A stretch of DNA of 64,000 nt, taken from Prionace glauca (lineage: Eukaryota > Chordata > Chondrichthyes > Carcharhiniformes > Carcharhinidae). A program made the position numbers and the translations under genes. This document shows positions 1-10,917 of this stretch, one piece after another. The notes under the pieces were generated by a model. That model was not told where the DNA came from and ran no database searches. It was given only the letters and a program-made list of their open reading frames with translations. Position 1 is the first letter of the stretch; each line of letters begins with the position of its first letter. The stretch spans positions 42,536,103-42,600,102 of the forward strand of contig CM075760.1 of assembly GCA_037974335.1 (NCBI GenBank), read 5' to 3'.

Positions 1-175
1 GTTTACTACTTATTGTGTCACCGCATATCTGTTACGGACATTGAACTGTTACAGTGTCACTGCATCTCTGTTAGGGACCTTGAACTGTTACTGTGTCACT
101 GTATCTCTGTTAGGGACATTGAACTGTTATTGTGTCACTGCATCTCTGTTATGGACATTGAACTGACGTTAGTCT
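1..175 (+). repeat. 39-bp tandem repeat at the left edge
   Basis: About four copies of a 39-bp unit with the core tgtcactgcatctctgtta are visible, and the array is cut by the window edge. Because 39 is divisible by three the array stays open and yields a 13-residue repeat peptide, which I take to be incidental. It probably lies in the intron upstream of the IgM constant exons. Confidence 0.75.
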
Positions 176-180
176 GTTAT

Positions 181-1395
181 TTGAGATTGCTCAATTTCAG
201 CGAAGTTATATTTTTACATAGTTTTCGAGAAGTGACACAGCGAAATAATTAAAAGTCGAATGGAGTCTTGAAATGAATATCAGTTTAATTTAAAATAGGT
301 TATTGATGTTTCTGTTGTATGTTGACCATTGATCAATGAAAATCCAACAATTAAATTTACAGATTGAACAGATTGAAATTGACAGATTGAACAGATCTTT
401 CTGCTGGGAACTCGGCTGTTGCACTGTTTGTGTCTGTTCTGTTTCTGTGCGCGTGGCCATTGTGTTGGGACCAGGAGTCTGCCTGGCTGGTGCGAAACCT
501 TCTGGTCCCTTCTGCTGAATTACAGGGAGCGAAATTTGATTTATTTCTTTAATACACTTGTATCCGTGAAAAATGGGAGTTTGACGTGACGTCTCAGAAA
601 TGAGATCCCTAAAGTATATTGCGACCATCAGAGAGAGCAGAAACTTCAAACTGTAGAGGGAGAATTGGATGATTTTTAAGCAGTGATGCATTGGCCTTGG
701 GAATGTTCGATGAACAAATGCAAAGTGAGATTTACTATATTGTGCTGCCTACTACAGCAGTCCGTGAACTGTTCAGTATGACAGATGAAGGGTCAAATTC
801 ATTATTATTAGTTTTCTAAAGGCATTTTCGAGTCATTTGCTCGGCCAGAATTTGTAATCTTCTCTAATCGTTCCTTCAGAAAGTGTTGATGTGAAGCATC
901 CTTAAATGACTGCAATCCATATGCTGCAGGCACTCGCCGTGCTGTTAGACAGGAAGCTCCAGTGACTATGAATGAACTGAAATGTTGTTTCACGTCGGGA
1001 TGGTGTATGTTTTGGCGGGGAGCTTGTAGGTGATAGCGTTCATATGTGGCTACTGCCTTTGTCCTGTTAGGATGTAAAGACAGCGGGTTTGGACGGTGAG
1101 CCTTGGTGAGTTGCTGCAGTGAATGTTGTATATAATACAAACTGCTGACACTGCTTTCTTAGTGATGGGAGAGAGTGAATATAGTGAATGAGGGGGCGGA
1201 TAATCTTGTGGATGGCTTTGTCTTGGGTTGTGCCAAATTTCTACGAATTTCGGCCATTGAGGAAAGAGGAAATTATTTAATTGTGACTGACTTGTGAACG
1301 ATTTAAATGTTTTTCCAGCCCTTGTCCCGCAGTCCGTGTTGTGTTCACTTGTCACTCCCACTGACTGTGTGAGTGGGTGAGTATGTGTGGAGTGA
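181..1395. other. no gene recognised
   Basis: Non-repetitive DNA with only short shadow reading frames. I searched by eye for an Ig J segment (a W-G-x-G motif followed by a GT donor) and for recombination-signal heptamers with a nonamer and found none. Confidence 0.5.
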
Positions 1396-1424
1396 GTGTG
1401 TTTTTCCAGACTGAATCAGCCAGA

Positions 1425-1915
1425 TAGAGACTTACACACATCACACACTGCCACACACATAAATACACGCATACACACTCGCATATTCTCTCACACATGC
1501 GCACATACATGTGCACACTTTTTCTCTGATATGATCTCTCTCACACACCCATACACATTCTCTTTCTCTCACGGTCTACATCCACTACAAATACAAATAC
1601 AAACTCTCGCTCTCTCAATCAGTCTCTCATACCCTCATACACAAAAGCATTCACACGCACACTCCCCACACACATTATTTCTTCCACGCAGACACACACA
1701 CTCATCAGCACAGCCTCACGCTCTCGTAAACACACTCTCTCTCCCACACTCTGTCACAAACGCTGTTGTCTCACATTTATTCACATACACTCTCTCAAAG
1801 CCTCTTGCACACGCATCTCTCTCTCTCACACACACACAGACACTCACACAAATGTGCGCGCACATACACACAAACACACTCTCACACACTTTCCATCTCA
1901 CATACGTGGGAGTGA
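1425..1915. repeat. CA/CT-rich degenerate microsatellite
   Basis: Irregular runs of CACA, CTCT and ACACTC. The long open frames on both strands here are products of the dinucleotide composition (Thr/His/Ser on one strand, Cys/Val on the other) and are not coding. Confidence 0.8.
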
Positions 1916-1927
1916 TTATCCTTGACT

Positions 1928-2250
1928 TCATAGAATAGAATCATAGCATCCTACAGTGCAGAAGAGGGGCATTCAGCCCATCGAGTCCGCACCAACAGAA
2001 TCCCACCAAAGCCTATTCCCAAAACCACATGAATTTACTCTAACTAGTCCTGTGAAACTAATGGGGCAATTTTGCATGGCCAATCCACCGAATCCGCACA
2101 TCTTTGGACTTTGGAAGGAAACAGGAGCACCCGAAGGAAACCCAAGCAGACAGACGGTGAATTTACTAACTCCACACACGATAGCCCATACCGGGAATTC
2201 AACAGTGACGCAGCAGCGCTAATCACTGTGCCAGCGCATCCCCCACCCCC
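1928..2250 (-). mobile_element. SINE with V-type core (HE1-like), minus strand
   Basis: Reading the minus strand gives a tRNA-like head, then the core with the reverse of cacatctttggact and of the gaggaaac-ccggagcacc block, then a tail ending near 1928 at tagaatcatagcatcctaca. The same element recurs at 50405-50760 and 53915-54215. A C-homopolymer run at about 2228-2270 abuts the head. Confidence 0.7.
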
Positions 2251-2489
2251 ACCTCCCCCCCCCCCCCCCACCACCATAAAATTTGAATGAGGGTGGGATC
2301 GAGGAGCCCGAGTAAATCTCAAGTGAATAAGTTTCGGCGGGAAATTCTTCTCTGTTTGGAGTCATATTTAGCACAAAGCAAGATGGTAATGGTTGTTGAA
2401 AGTCAAACACCTAAGTTGAGAAATCACTGCAGGAGTTCAGCAGGGGACTGTTCTGGGACCAACAATCTTCTATTGCTTCATCAATGACA

Positions 2490-3045
2490 CATTCCATCCA
2501 ACATGAGGTCAGAAGTAGGTCAGTCACCCTGATTCAGTCACCCTCATTCAGTCAACCTCATTCACTCATCCCCAATCATGCATCCCCACTCACTCGTCCC
2601 CACTTACCCCATTCACTCACCCTCACTCGATCATCGTCATTCACACTTACTCACTCAGTCGCCCTTGCTCACTCTTCCACCCTCTCGCACTCACCCTCTC
2701 GCACTCACCCTCTCTCAGCTATCCACACACAATAAATGTCCCTCACTCAGAACCTCGGTCATGTTCCCTTCATTCACACATCCCACTAATCACTCATTCT
2801 TTCATTCTAGCTCACAGACACTCATTCACCCACCTTCACTCACACATGCAGCCACCATCACTGACCCACCCTCTCTCACACACCCTCATTTACTCACCCT
2901 CAATCACTCATCTTCACTCATGGAACTTCACTCACCCACCCTCACTTACCCACCTTCCGTCACTCACATACCATCACTCATTCACTCTCACTCATTCAAT
3001 CACTCATCCTCGAGCACTCACATTCTCTCTCTCACACTCACTGAA
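2490..3045 (+). repeat. pyrimidine-rich CTCACTCACC-type degenerate tandem repeat
   Basis: About 550 bp built from variants of ctcactcaccct and cattcactca. The Ser/His/Pro/Thr-rich open frames across it are composition artefacts. It ends where the next block switches to purine-rich DNA on the same strand. Confidence 0.75.
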
Positions 3046-3114
3046 TCTGTGTGGGGAGGTCTGCAACGAGAGAGAAGAAAGATCTCAAGTCGCAGTTTGA
3101 TATTCAAATGTGGG

Positions 3115-3685
3115 ATTTGCCCTGGGAGTGCAGAGAGCTGGAGGGAATCGTTGGGGGCTCGGGACAAGGGACAACGGCAAAGAACCAGGGGAGAACATGA
3201 GGCATGGGAAAGGGCAGAGAGCCGGAGCGAGGGAGTGGTGGTGGGGGTGTAGAAAGCAGGCAGAATGGGCACACAGCCGGGGGAACAGTGCAGAGATTCC
3301 GAAGAAAGGGCAGAGAGACGGGAGAAAGGACAGAGAGACTGGGGAAAGGGCAGAGAACCAAGGGAAAGGGCAGTGAGCCGAGGGAAAGGGCAGGGAGGCA
3401 AGGAGAAGGGTAGAGAGCCAAGGGAAAGGGCCGATAGCCGAGAGAAAGCACAGAGAGCCCAGGGGAAAGGGCAGAGAGTCAGGGGAAAATGGTAGGGAGT
3501 TGATGGAAAGGATAGCGAGCTGAGAAAAAGAGCAGAGAGCCAAGGGAGAGGGCTCAGAGCTGGAGGGAATTGTAGAGAGACAGGTGGAAGTGCCCAGAGT
3601 CAGGTAAAGGGGGAAATGAGCCATCAGGAATGGCAGAGAACCCGGGAAAAGTGCAAGAAGCTGGGGAAAATGGGCAGAGAGTGGA
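3115..3685 (+). repeat. purine-rich 20-bp minisatellite upstream of C-mu-1
   Basis: Roughly 25 degenerate copies of an about 20-bp unit with core agggaaagggcagagagcc. The coding strand is G-rich with few pyrimidines and holds scattered AGCT and many GAGCC pentamers. It ends about 1.0 kb before the C1 acceptor, inside the presumed J-C intron. Position, strand asymmetry and tandem G-rich repeats resemble an Ig switch region; function is inference only. Confidence 0.7.
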
Positions 3686-4002
3686 CGATCGACGGGCTGA
3701 GTGAGGAGATGCAAAACCGAACTAGCACCACAATAATGATCTGTAATCTCCGTGAATGATGGAGGAGACTTCAGGGCCCGAATGGCCAACTCTTACTATT
3801 AGTATATGATCCTTCAATTAGTCAATGTTGCATTTATTTGAATCTGTAATCACATTTAGATTTTCCTGGTCATTGAGTAAGTATAGATTATGTAGATATT
3901 TTTGAAGCAAAGTCACTAATCTTCGTTTTGTGGAGTGAGAGGCAGTGAGTTGGAGAGAGGAAGGGGCATCAATCAGTTTGAACACAGGCAATTTCCAAAA
4001 CT

Positions 4003-4126
4003 AGCGTGGAGATGCCGGCGTTAGGTTTGTGTGGGCACAGTAAGGATTCTCACAACACCAGGTTAAAGTCAATAGGTTTATTTGGAATCGCGAGCTTTTG
4101 GAGCTCCCTCATCAGGTGAGTGAATG
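4003..4126 (-). repeat. PLE-type tail repeat fragment
   Basis: On the minus strand this matches the sequence that follows the PLE at 50060-50190 and 57900-58030: CACCTGATGA, then an AAATAAACC-like stretch, then ACCTGGTGTTGTGAGA-like, then a block ending in GGCATCTCCACG. It is a detached short copy. Confidence 0.6.
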
Positions 4127-4454
4127 ATATGAATGAAGAAAAAATTTCTTCATCACAGAGCGCTATTATTTGAGAAATAAATACCGGCTCATCACAAAGT
4201 GCTGGTTGATAAATAAATAGTGGCATCAATAATGGAGAAAATCTTTGCTCTTCTCTGTTAATCCAATGAATGATATGTCATTTTGAGGAAACCAGAATTT
4301 TTTTTCCTTTTTTCTAATCTGATAGAGGTGGAGACAGGGATATGAGTTTCTACAGAGACAGCAATTCCCAACTGATAGAACGAACAGAGTCTCAAAGGTG
4401 AATGTAGGTTTTAATCGGGAAATATGAGGATAAGATCATAATTCTATTTAATGT

Positions 4455-4615
4455 TTGAGATAGAAGCATAGAAAACAGAAGCTGCAGTAGGCCATTCATC
4501 CCTTTGAGACTGCTTCGCTATTCACTTTGATCATGGCTCACCAATATCCTGATCATACCTACTCCCCATATCTCTTGATCCCTTTAACACCAAGAGCTAT
4601 ATCGAACACAGAAAC
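4455..4615 (-). mobile_element. CR1-type LINE 3' fragment, decayed
   Basis: On the minus strand the fragment matches the 3' end of CR1 LINEs elsewhere in the window: a loose counterpart of aaaggatgaatggcctact and, upstream, of ttaaagggatcaagagata. It lies only about 80 bp upstream of the C1 exon. Confidence 0.55.
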
Positions 4616-4693
4616 ATATTTGTAGCAACATGTTTTATGACTTAATAAACACAAATAAGAGTCTGACTTGTTCAATCGCCTATTCTTTCCCAG

Positions 4694-4993
4694 CAACACC
4701 ATCTTCACCCACTCTCTACAGCCTGGTCTCCTCCTGTCAGCAACACAACTCCGACGGCTCCGTCATCTACGGATGTTTGGCGATGGATTACGCTTCGGAT
4801 GTCACCAAACTGATCTGGAAGAGAAATGGGCAGCAGATCACCACAGGGTTTAAGACTTACCCGTCAGTGAGAAACACGCAGGGAACCTACACCCTGAGCA
4901 GCCAGTTAACCATCAGCGACTCAGCGGAAGAATGCCCCAATATTGACTGCGAGGTTCGACACAGTGGCTCAGTCAAGAGCGTTAAAATACCAT
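4694..4993 (+). CDS. IGHM: IgM heavy chain constant exon C1 (CH1)
   Basis: This exon encodes the first constant Ig domain of the mu heavy chain, which packs against and disulfide-bonds to the light chain. It opens after a tttcccag acceptor in the usual phase, with one G of the first codon supplied by J, giving ATPSSPTLYSLVSSC. The C1-set pattern is clear: an N-terminal Cys in VSSC for the light-chain bond, the core Cys in YGCLAMDY, the core Trp in LIWKRN, and the second core Cys in DCEVRH. It ends T|GTAAGT, so the next codon (Cys) is split. The motifs VSSCQQ, YGCLAMDY and TGFKTYPSV are those of shark IgM C1. The frame upstream of 4693 is intronic. No V, D or J lies in the 4.6 kb upstream, so those segments are presumably outside the window, or this is an orphan constant cluster. 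Confidence 0.93.
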
Positions 4994-5149
4994 GTAAGTG
5001 TTGTGAAACCTGGCTAAGAGAGGGACGTTGTGATTGAACAGTATAAAGCTTTAGTTATAACTGATTTGTAGCACTCTGAAAAATTTAAATTGTGTAAAAT
5101 CCAGGTAAATGTCTACTGACTGAAAAGTTGCTCAGAACCAGGAAATCAT

Positions 5150-5880
5150 CGAAAGGTTACGGTGAAGAAAGAGGCCATTTAGCCCATCATGTCTCTGCTT
5201 GCCAGAAGTGAGAATAAAGAAACTAGCCATGCATTTTAAGCCCACTTTCCAGCCGTCCTTGCTTCGTAGCTTTGCAGGTAAAAGTACTTGAGATGCAGAT
5301 CCAGATACATTTGAAAAGACCATGTTCCCTGGAAATTGAGCCCTCCTCATGGGGAATGAATCATTTCTGCCTACGTTCCTTATAATTTTGTGAACCACAA
5401 TTACGTCACATCTCAGCCTCCTCTTTTTTCTAAGGAGAACAATTCCTGCCTATCCAATCTCGCCCCATGGCTGCAATTCTCAGGCCCTGGCAACATTCCT
5501 GTAAACCTCATCTCTCTCCAGAGTCATTTCGTCATTCCTGCAACATGGTGGCCAGAACGGTGCAGCTAAATCCAAACGTAGCCTAACTAGTGTTTTATAC
5601 AGCTCCATCATTGCACCATTGATATTGTATTCAATACCTCACATATTCGAGGAATTAATCCGAAATACTTGCTTGATCAACTTCTCCAGTTGTCCTACCA
5701 TCCACAAGGACCTGTGGGCATGTACCCCAAGATCTTGCAATCCCTCGCAAGCTCCAATTGTGTTCACTATTCCCTTGCTTTGTTTGCCCTCCCCAAATGC
5801 ATTGCATGGCACTTTTGACGGTTGAATTCCATTCGCCATTCCCCTGCCAATTCAACAAAACCATGGATACAATTCTCAAA
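5150..5880 (-). mobile_element. old CR1-type LINE remnant in the C1-C2 intron
   Basis: Minus-strand reading gives fragments of the LINE RT C-terminal region, for example DLGVHAHRSLW near 5703-5735, and LINE-like wording such as ttctggccaccatgttgca. Many stops and frame changes show it is old. It fills most of the 975-bp C1-C2 intron. Confidence 0.6.
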
Positions 5881-5968
5881 TCGGCAGCTCTGGTGTTAAA
5901 ATGAAAGAACTATTTTTTTTTGTTGTCAATTGAAACTTCAGTAATGTCTAAACATGTGTTTGTTGAAG

Positions 5969-6274
5969 GTGACATCCCCCCAACTGTTATCCTCACCGTG
6001 AGTTCCAGTGAAGAAATCACAAACAGGAAATTTGCAACCATCGTCTGTTCAATCATCGATTTCCAGCGAAAGTCAATGACGGTGAAGTGGCTGAAGAATG
6101 GGGAACCCATGGATTCAGGAATTGTCACCTCTCCCGCCTGTCAAGTGAACGGGAACTTCTCGGCCAGCAGTCGGCTGACAGTCTCCGCTCGGGAATGGTT
6201 CAGCAAAGCGGTTTATACCTGCCAGGTCACACATCAAGAACTCACTCAGAGTCAGAACATCAGCGAATCTCAGG
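5969..6274 (+). CDS. IGHM: IgM heavy chain constant exon C2 (CH2)
   Basis: Second constant domain of the mu chain. The exon starts after a ttgttgaag acceptor with GT GAC, completing the split Cys codon from C1, and reads [16 protein letters not shown]. Core features are VCSIIDF (first core Cys), VKWLKNG (core Trp) and YTCQVTHQ (second core Cys). It ends in CAG G|GTAAGA, phase 1. The domain is about 102 residues, normal for a mu C domain. The adjoining C1-derived Cys probably lies in the inter-domain link. An alternative acceptor-like cttcag at about 5940 is followed at once by stop codons, so 5969 is preferred. Introns on both sides hold LINE DNA. Confidence 0.92.
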
Positions 6275-6296
6275 GTAAGAGTCTCAATCCTAGCAA

Positions 6297-8095
6297 AAAA
6301 AAAAGAACACATAACAATACAGCACAGGAGCAGGGCCTTCGGCCCTCCAAGCTTGCACCCATCATGTGTTCCTAACTAGACCATCTAGTTGTACCCCTCG
6401 ATCTCCAGTCTATTCGTGTGGCTATCTCTAAGTCTTGGATAAGTCTTAAATGATCTTAAAGTGTCTGCCTGAACCACCTTGTTTGGTAGTGCATTCCGGG
6501 CCCCTTTGCCCTCTGTGTAAAATACGCATATCAGTATTGAACCTTGCCGCCTCCCCCCGCCCCTTACCTTGAACTTGTGACCCTTTGTGTTTGTCACTTC
6601 CACCTGGGAAAAAGCTTCCAACTGTTCACCCTATCTATGCCTTTCATAATTTTATAAACTTCTATTATGTCGCCCTTCAACATCCTTTTTTTCCAGGAAG
6701 AACAACCCTAGCTTACTGAATCTCACCTCATAGCGAAGACCCTCCATACCAGGCAACATCCTGGTAAACTTTTTCTGCACTCTCTCAAAGCTTCCACGAC
6801 CTTCTGTTAATGTGGCCACCAGAACTGGATGCAGTCATCCAAATGTGGCCTAAGCAACGTTCTATATAACTGCAACATTGTATGCCTACGTTTATACTCT
6901 ATGCCAAGTCCAATAAAAGCAAGCATGCCATACCCCTTCTTCACTATCTTTTCCAGCTGAGTTGCCACATTTAAGGATCTGTGGATTTACACACCCAGGT
7001 CCCTCTGTGTGCCTATACTCCTGATGGTTCTGCCATTTATTGTATAGCCTCCTCCCCACCCTATTAAATCTGCCAAAATGCACCACTTCTCATTCTTCAG
7101 GATTAAATTCCATCTGCCATTTCTCCACCCAATTTTCCAGCCTATCTATATCTTGCCCATGTTGCAGATGGTGATTAACATTGCCAAAGATATATCTATC
7201 TTGACAATGCTCATCACTTTCGGCAACTCCAGCAATCTTTGTTTCATCCACAAACTTTCTAATCAGACCAGCTACATCTTCTTCTCAATCATATCACAAA
7301 CAGCAGAAGCCCCAGTACAGATCCCTGTGGAACAACATTAGTCACCGAACTTCAATCAGAAAATGACGCCTCCACTGCCTCCCTCTGTCTTTTATAGCCA
7401 AGCCAACTCTGTATAAATCTAGCTCGTTCACCTTTGATCCTGTGAGATTCAATTTTTTGCACCAGCCTGCCATGAGTGACCTTATCCAATTCTTTGCTTC
7501 AATCCATGTAGTTGACATCCATGGCCCTTCCCTTGTCAATTCTTTTTGTCATCTCCTTAATAAACTCTGCCAAATTTGTGAGGCATGACCTCCCTCGTAC
7601 AAGACGATGTTGTGTATCGCTAATGACACTATTCAGTTCTAAATACGTTCAGCTCCTATCTCTAAGAATCTCCTCCAAAACTTTCCCTATCGCAGACATC
7701 AAACTCACTGGCCTGTAATCTATCCTTCTTAAATAACGGGACCACATTTGCTATCCTCCAATTCTCTGGGACCTCACCCGTGTTCAATGAAGAATCAAAT
7801 ATTTCTGTTAGGAGCCCAGCAATTTCATCTCTTGTCTCCCTCAGTAATCTAAGACAAATGCCACCTGGCCCTGTGGATTTGCCTACCTTAATTATTCCTA
7901 AAACATCTAACACTTTCTCTCTTGTAATTGTGATTTGTTCTAACGGACCTACACATCCCTCCGAGTTACTAGCAATCACCTGTTTGTGCTGTAATTTTTC
8001 TATGTCCTATAGCCTAGTTGGTTGAGATATGATCAGCACAACTTGTGGGCCGAAGGGCCTGTTTGTGCTGTAGTTTTTTTTCCATGTTCTATGTG
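6297..8095 (-). mobile_element. old CR1-type LINE in the C2-C3 intron, minus strand
   Basis: The minus strand reads as a decayed CR1-type RT. At 7662-7979 it gives ITITREKVLDVLG, then a KSTGPGGI variant of the usual SPGPDG motif, then GEVPENWRIANVVPLFKK. Further 3', 6390-7600 matches the C-terminal and 3' region of such LINEs, and the 3' end lies at about 6300. Stops and frameshifts are frequent. At 7979-8095 there are two short plus-strand LINE tails (gggccgaagggcctgtttg), so this copy seems to have entered an older plus-strand element. Confidence 0.75.
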
Positions 8096-8884
8096 TCACA
8101 CTTCTTTGTGAATACTGATGTGAAGTATAAAATAAAATATATCATCCCGATGCTAATTGAAATTAGGATCTATTAAAATTAGTACAAAGCACAGAACAAC
8201 ATCTAATTTAGCACCATATGGTTTGCTGAAGTAGGACAGTGCCCCATTCAGCATTACTTGTTATTCCTTCATGAGATGTGCATTCATTTCCCATCCCTGT
8301 GAGCACTTAAGTATCAACCACGTTGCTGTGGATCTGGAGTCACATGCATTCCAGGCCAGATAAAGGCAACAGATTTACTTTTCTAAAGGGCATTCGTGAT
8401 CCAGGTGGGCTGTTACAACAATGGATTCGTGACGATATTTGACTTTCAATTCTAGACTTCTGTTAAATTCCCATTTCACCATTTGCACTGGTGAGATTCG
8501 ATTCCTTGCCTCTGTAATTAGACTGTCGCCCTTGGTCTCTGGATTACAAGTTAATTGACAATCCCACTGCCTCCCCTTGAAAGATTTTTCATCTATTTTG
8601 AAGTAACATCGTCAGCGAGTTGGTCTTGGTGTTAACTTTTTTTCTGAGACAACGGGTAATATTTAGAGAGACAGTAGGTGTCCGATTGTTTCACAGGTCA
8701 CAGCACAGGGGTAAAATGCTGCAAAGTGCATTCATCCTATTATTAATCAATGAAAATACCTTGTTCCTGAGTTCACATGGTATATTTGTTCGGGAATGCT
8801 GCAATGCTGATTCATGAGATTGATACCGCTTCTAAAATATTTTAATAAAGAGAATAATTTCACAGAGCAACTGGTTTGCCATCG

Positions 8885-10886
8885 TCTATAGAAGTTTAAA
8901 GGCGCTAAGAGCAGTGGACGAGAAGAGGATTAGGAAAGGTTTAAATGTCAACAACGATTGAAAAAGAAATTGATAAAGGAGGGTAGGAGAAGCTATGAGG
9001 CTGGGCTAGCACTTAATATAAAAAAGGATAGCAAGAGTTTTCATAAATATATAAAAAGGTAGAGGCTGGCTACGGTGAACGTTGGTCCTTTAGAGGATGA
9101 GAAAGGGGAGCTAGTGGTAGGGGATGGGGATATGGCTAAGGTCTTGAATAACTTTTTTGTTTCTGTCTTCACGGAGGAGGACGTGAATAATTTGCCGGGT
9201 GTTAGCGATGGAAAGGTGGTAGGAATGGAGGGTCTTAATGGCATTACTGTTACTAGAGAGGTGGTGCTCGACAGACTGGAGGGGCTGATTGTGGACAAGT
9301 CCCCAGGACCGGATGGAATGCATCCGAGGGTTCTGAAAGAAATGGCGGAGGTGATAGTGGATGCCTTGATGGTTATTTTCCAGACGTCGCTGGATTCCGG
9401 GGAAGTGCCGGAAGATTGGAAAACGGCTAATGTTACGCCGTTGTTTAAGAAGGGTGCCAGGCAAAAGGCGGGGAATTATAGGCCGGTTACTTTAACGTCT
9501 GTGGTAGGTAAAATGTTAGAAACCGTCATTAAGGAGGAAATAGCGAGGCATCTTGAGGGGAATTGCTTGACAGGGCGGACGCAACACGGTTTCATTAAAG
9601 GGAAGTCGTGTCTGACAAATTTACTGGAGTTCTATGAGGATGTGTCTAGGGCAGTGGATAGAGGAGAGCCGGTGGATGTGGTCTTTCTGGATTTTCAGAA
9701 GGCGTTTGACAAGGTACCTCACAAGAGGTTATTGCAGAAGGTCAGGGGACATGGAGTTGGGAGTAGGGTGTTAGCGTGTATAGAGGATTGGTTGTCAAAT
9801 AGGAGGCAGAGAGTGGGGGTCAATGGATGCTATTCGGATTGGCGGTTGGTGACTAGTGGGGTGCCCCAGGGGTCGGTGCTGGGGCCTCAGCTATTTACCA
9901 TTTATATAGATGATCTGGAGGAGGGAACCGAGTGCAGGGTGTCGAAATTTGCTGATGACACCAAGATTGGTGGAAAGGCAAATTGTGAGGAGGGTGTGGA
10001 GAGTCTGCAGAAGGATCTAGATAGGCTGGGCGAATGGGCCAGGAAATGGCAAATGGAATTTAATGTTGGCAAGTGTGAGGTGGTCCACTTTGGTAGGAGG
10101 AATGGTAGGAAGGACTATTACTTACGTGGCGAAAAACTGCAGCAGGCGACGGTGCAGAGGGACCTCGGGGTCCTTGTGCATGAGTCGCAAAAACCCAGCT
10201 TGCAGGTGCAGCAGGTGGTCAGGAAGGCGAATGGGATACTGGCCTTCATAGCGAGGGGGGTTGATGATAAAAGTAGGGAGGTCTTGCTGCAGCTGTATAG
10301 GGCATTGGTGAGGCCGCAGCTGGAGTACTGTGTGCAGTTTTGGGCGCCGCACCTGCGCAAGGATATTTTGGCCCTGGAGGGAGTGCAGAGGAGGTTTACT
10401 AGGCTGATACCGGAGTTGAGGGGATTGAGCTATGAGGAGAGGCTGAATAAACTAGGCTTGTACTCGTTAGAGTTTAGAAGAATGAGGGGAGATCTCATTG
10501 AGACGTATAAGATGATGAATGGGATGGATAGGATAGAGGTGGAGAGACTCTTCCCGCTCAAAAAAGACAGTAGGGCTCGGGGGCACAGCCTCAAGATAAA
10601 GGGGAGGCGGTTTAGAACAGAGTTGAGGAGGAACTTCTTCACTCAAAGGGTGGTGAATCTCTGGAATTCTCTGCCCGTTGATGTGGTGGAGGCTGCCTCG
10701 CTAAATATTTTTAAGAAACGGGTTGATGGGTTTTTGATAAGAGAAGGGATTAAGGGTTATGGGGAGAGGGCGCGAAGGTGGAGCTGAGCCACGACAGATC
10801 AGCCATGATCTTATTGAATGACGGGGCAGGCTCGAAGGGCCAGATGGCCTACTCCTGCTCCTATTTCTTATGTTCTTATGTTCTTA
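8885..10886 (+). mobile_element. young CR1-type LINE, 5'-truncated, next to the C3 exon
   Basis: The homologous copy at 58.4-61.2 kb shows that this insertion begins in the linker between endonuclease and RT (counterpart of [14 protein letters not shown]) and runs through RT to the 3' end. The 3' end has two TTCTTATG octamers and finishes at about 10886, 31 bp before the C3 exon. No endonuclease domain remains. Near identity with copies at 40.4, 49.1, 58.4 and 61.2 kb indicates recent movement. Confidence 0.9.
9063..10787 (+). CDS. LINE reverse transcriptase, truncated ORF2
   Basis: One open frame of about 570 residues between an in-frame TAG at 9060 and the TGA at 10785-10787. RT motifs run in order: [76 protein letters not shown], the catalytic FADDTK, then the CR1-type C-terminal region with [11 protein letters not shown] and [10 protein letters not shown]. 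The RT core looks complete, but the endonuclease and ORF1 are missing and an upstream stop separates it from the linker, so it is not an autonomous element. One variation near the IARGVDDK segment differs from the IEYKSREV of its relatives. Confidence 0.88.
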   Translation, partial: RLATVNVGPLEDEKGELVVGDGDMAKVLNNFFVSVFTEEDVNNLPGVSDGKVVGMEGLNGITVTREVVLDRLEGLIVDKSPGPDGMHPRVLKEMAEVIVDALMVIFQTSLDSGEVPEDWKTANVTPLFKKGARQKAGNYRPVTLTSVVGKMLETVIKEEIARHLEGNCLTGRTQHGFIKGKSCLTNLLEFYEDVSRAVDRGEPVDVVFLDFQKAFDKVPHKRLLQKVRGHGVGSRVLACIEDWLSNRRQRVGVNGCYSDWRLVTSGVPQGSVLGPQLFTIYIDDLEEGTECRVSKFADDTKIGGKANCEEGVESLQKDLDRLGEWARKWQMEFNVGKCEVVHFGRRNGRKDYYLRGEKLQQATVQRDLGVLVHESQKPSLQVQQVVRKANGILAFIARGVDDKSREVLLQLYRALVRPQLEYCVQFWAPHLRKDILALEGVQRRFTRLIPELRGLSYEERLNKLGLYSLEFRRMRGDLIETYKMMNGMDRIEVERLFPLKKDSRARGHSLKIKGRRFRTELRRNFFTQRVVNLWNSLPVDVVEAASLNIFKKRVDGFLIREGIKGYGERARRWS

Positions 10887-10917
10887 ACTAGGGTTGATTT
10901 TCATGTTTCATTCACAG

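Noticed and set aside
1396-1938. 180-codon Ser/His/Thr-rich open frame
   Set aside because: Simple CA/CT sequence with no domain or splice context; open in both directions.
2578-3789. Overlapping 224- and 234-codon open frames
   Set aside because: Produced by the pyrimidine-rich and purine-rich tandem arrays. Both strands are open because stop codons are rare in such repeats.
1-4600. V, D or J segment of the Ig cluster
   Set aside because: No V-type Cys...YYC frame, no W-G-x-G motif with a donor, and no convincing recombination signal was seen. These segments may lie to the left.
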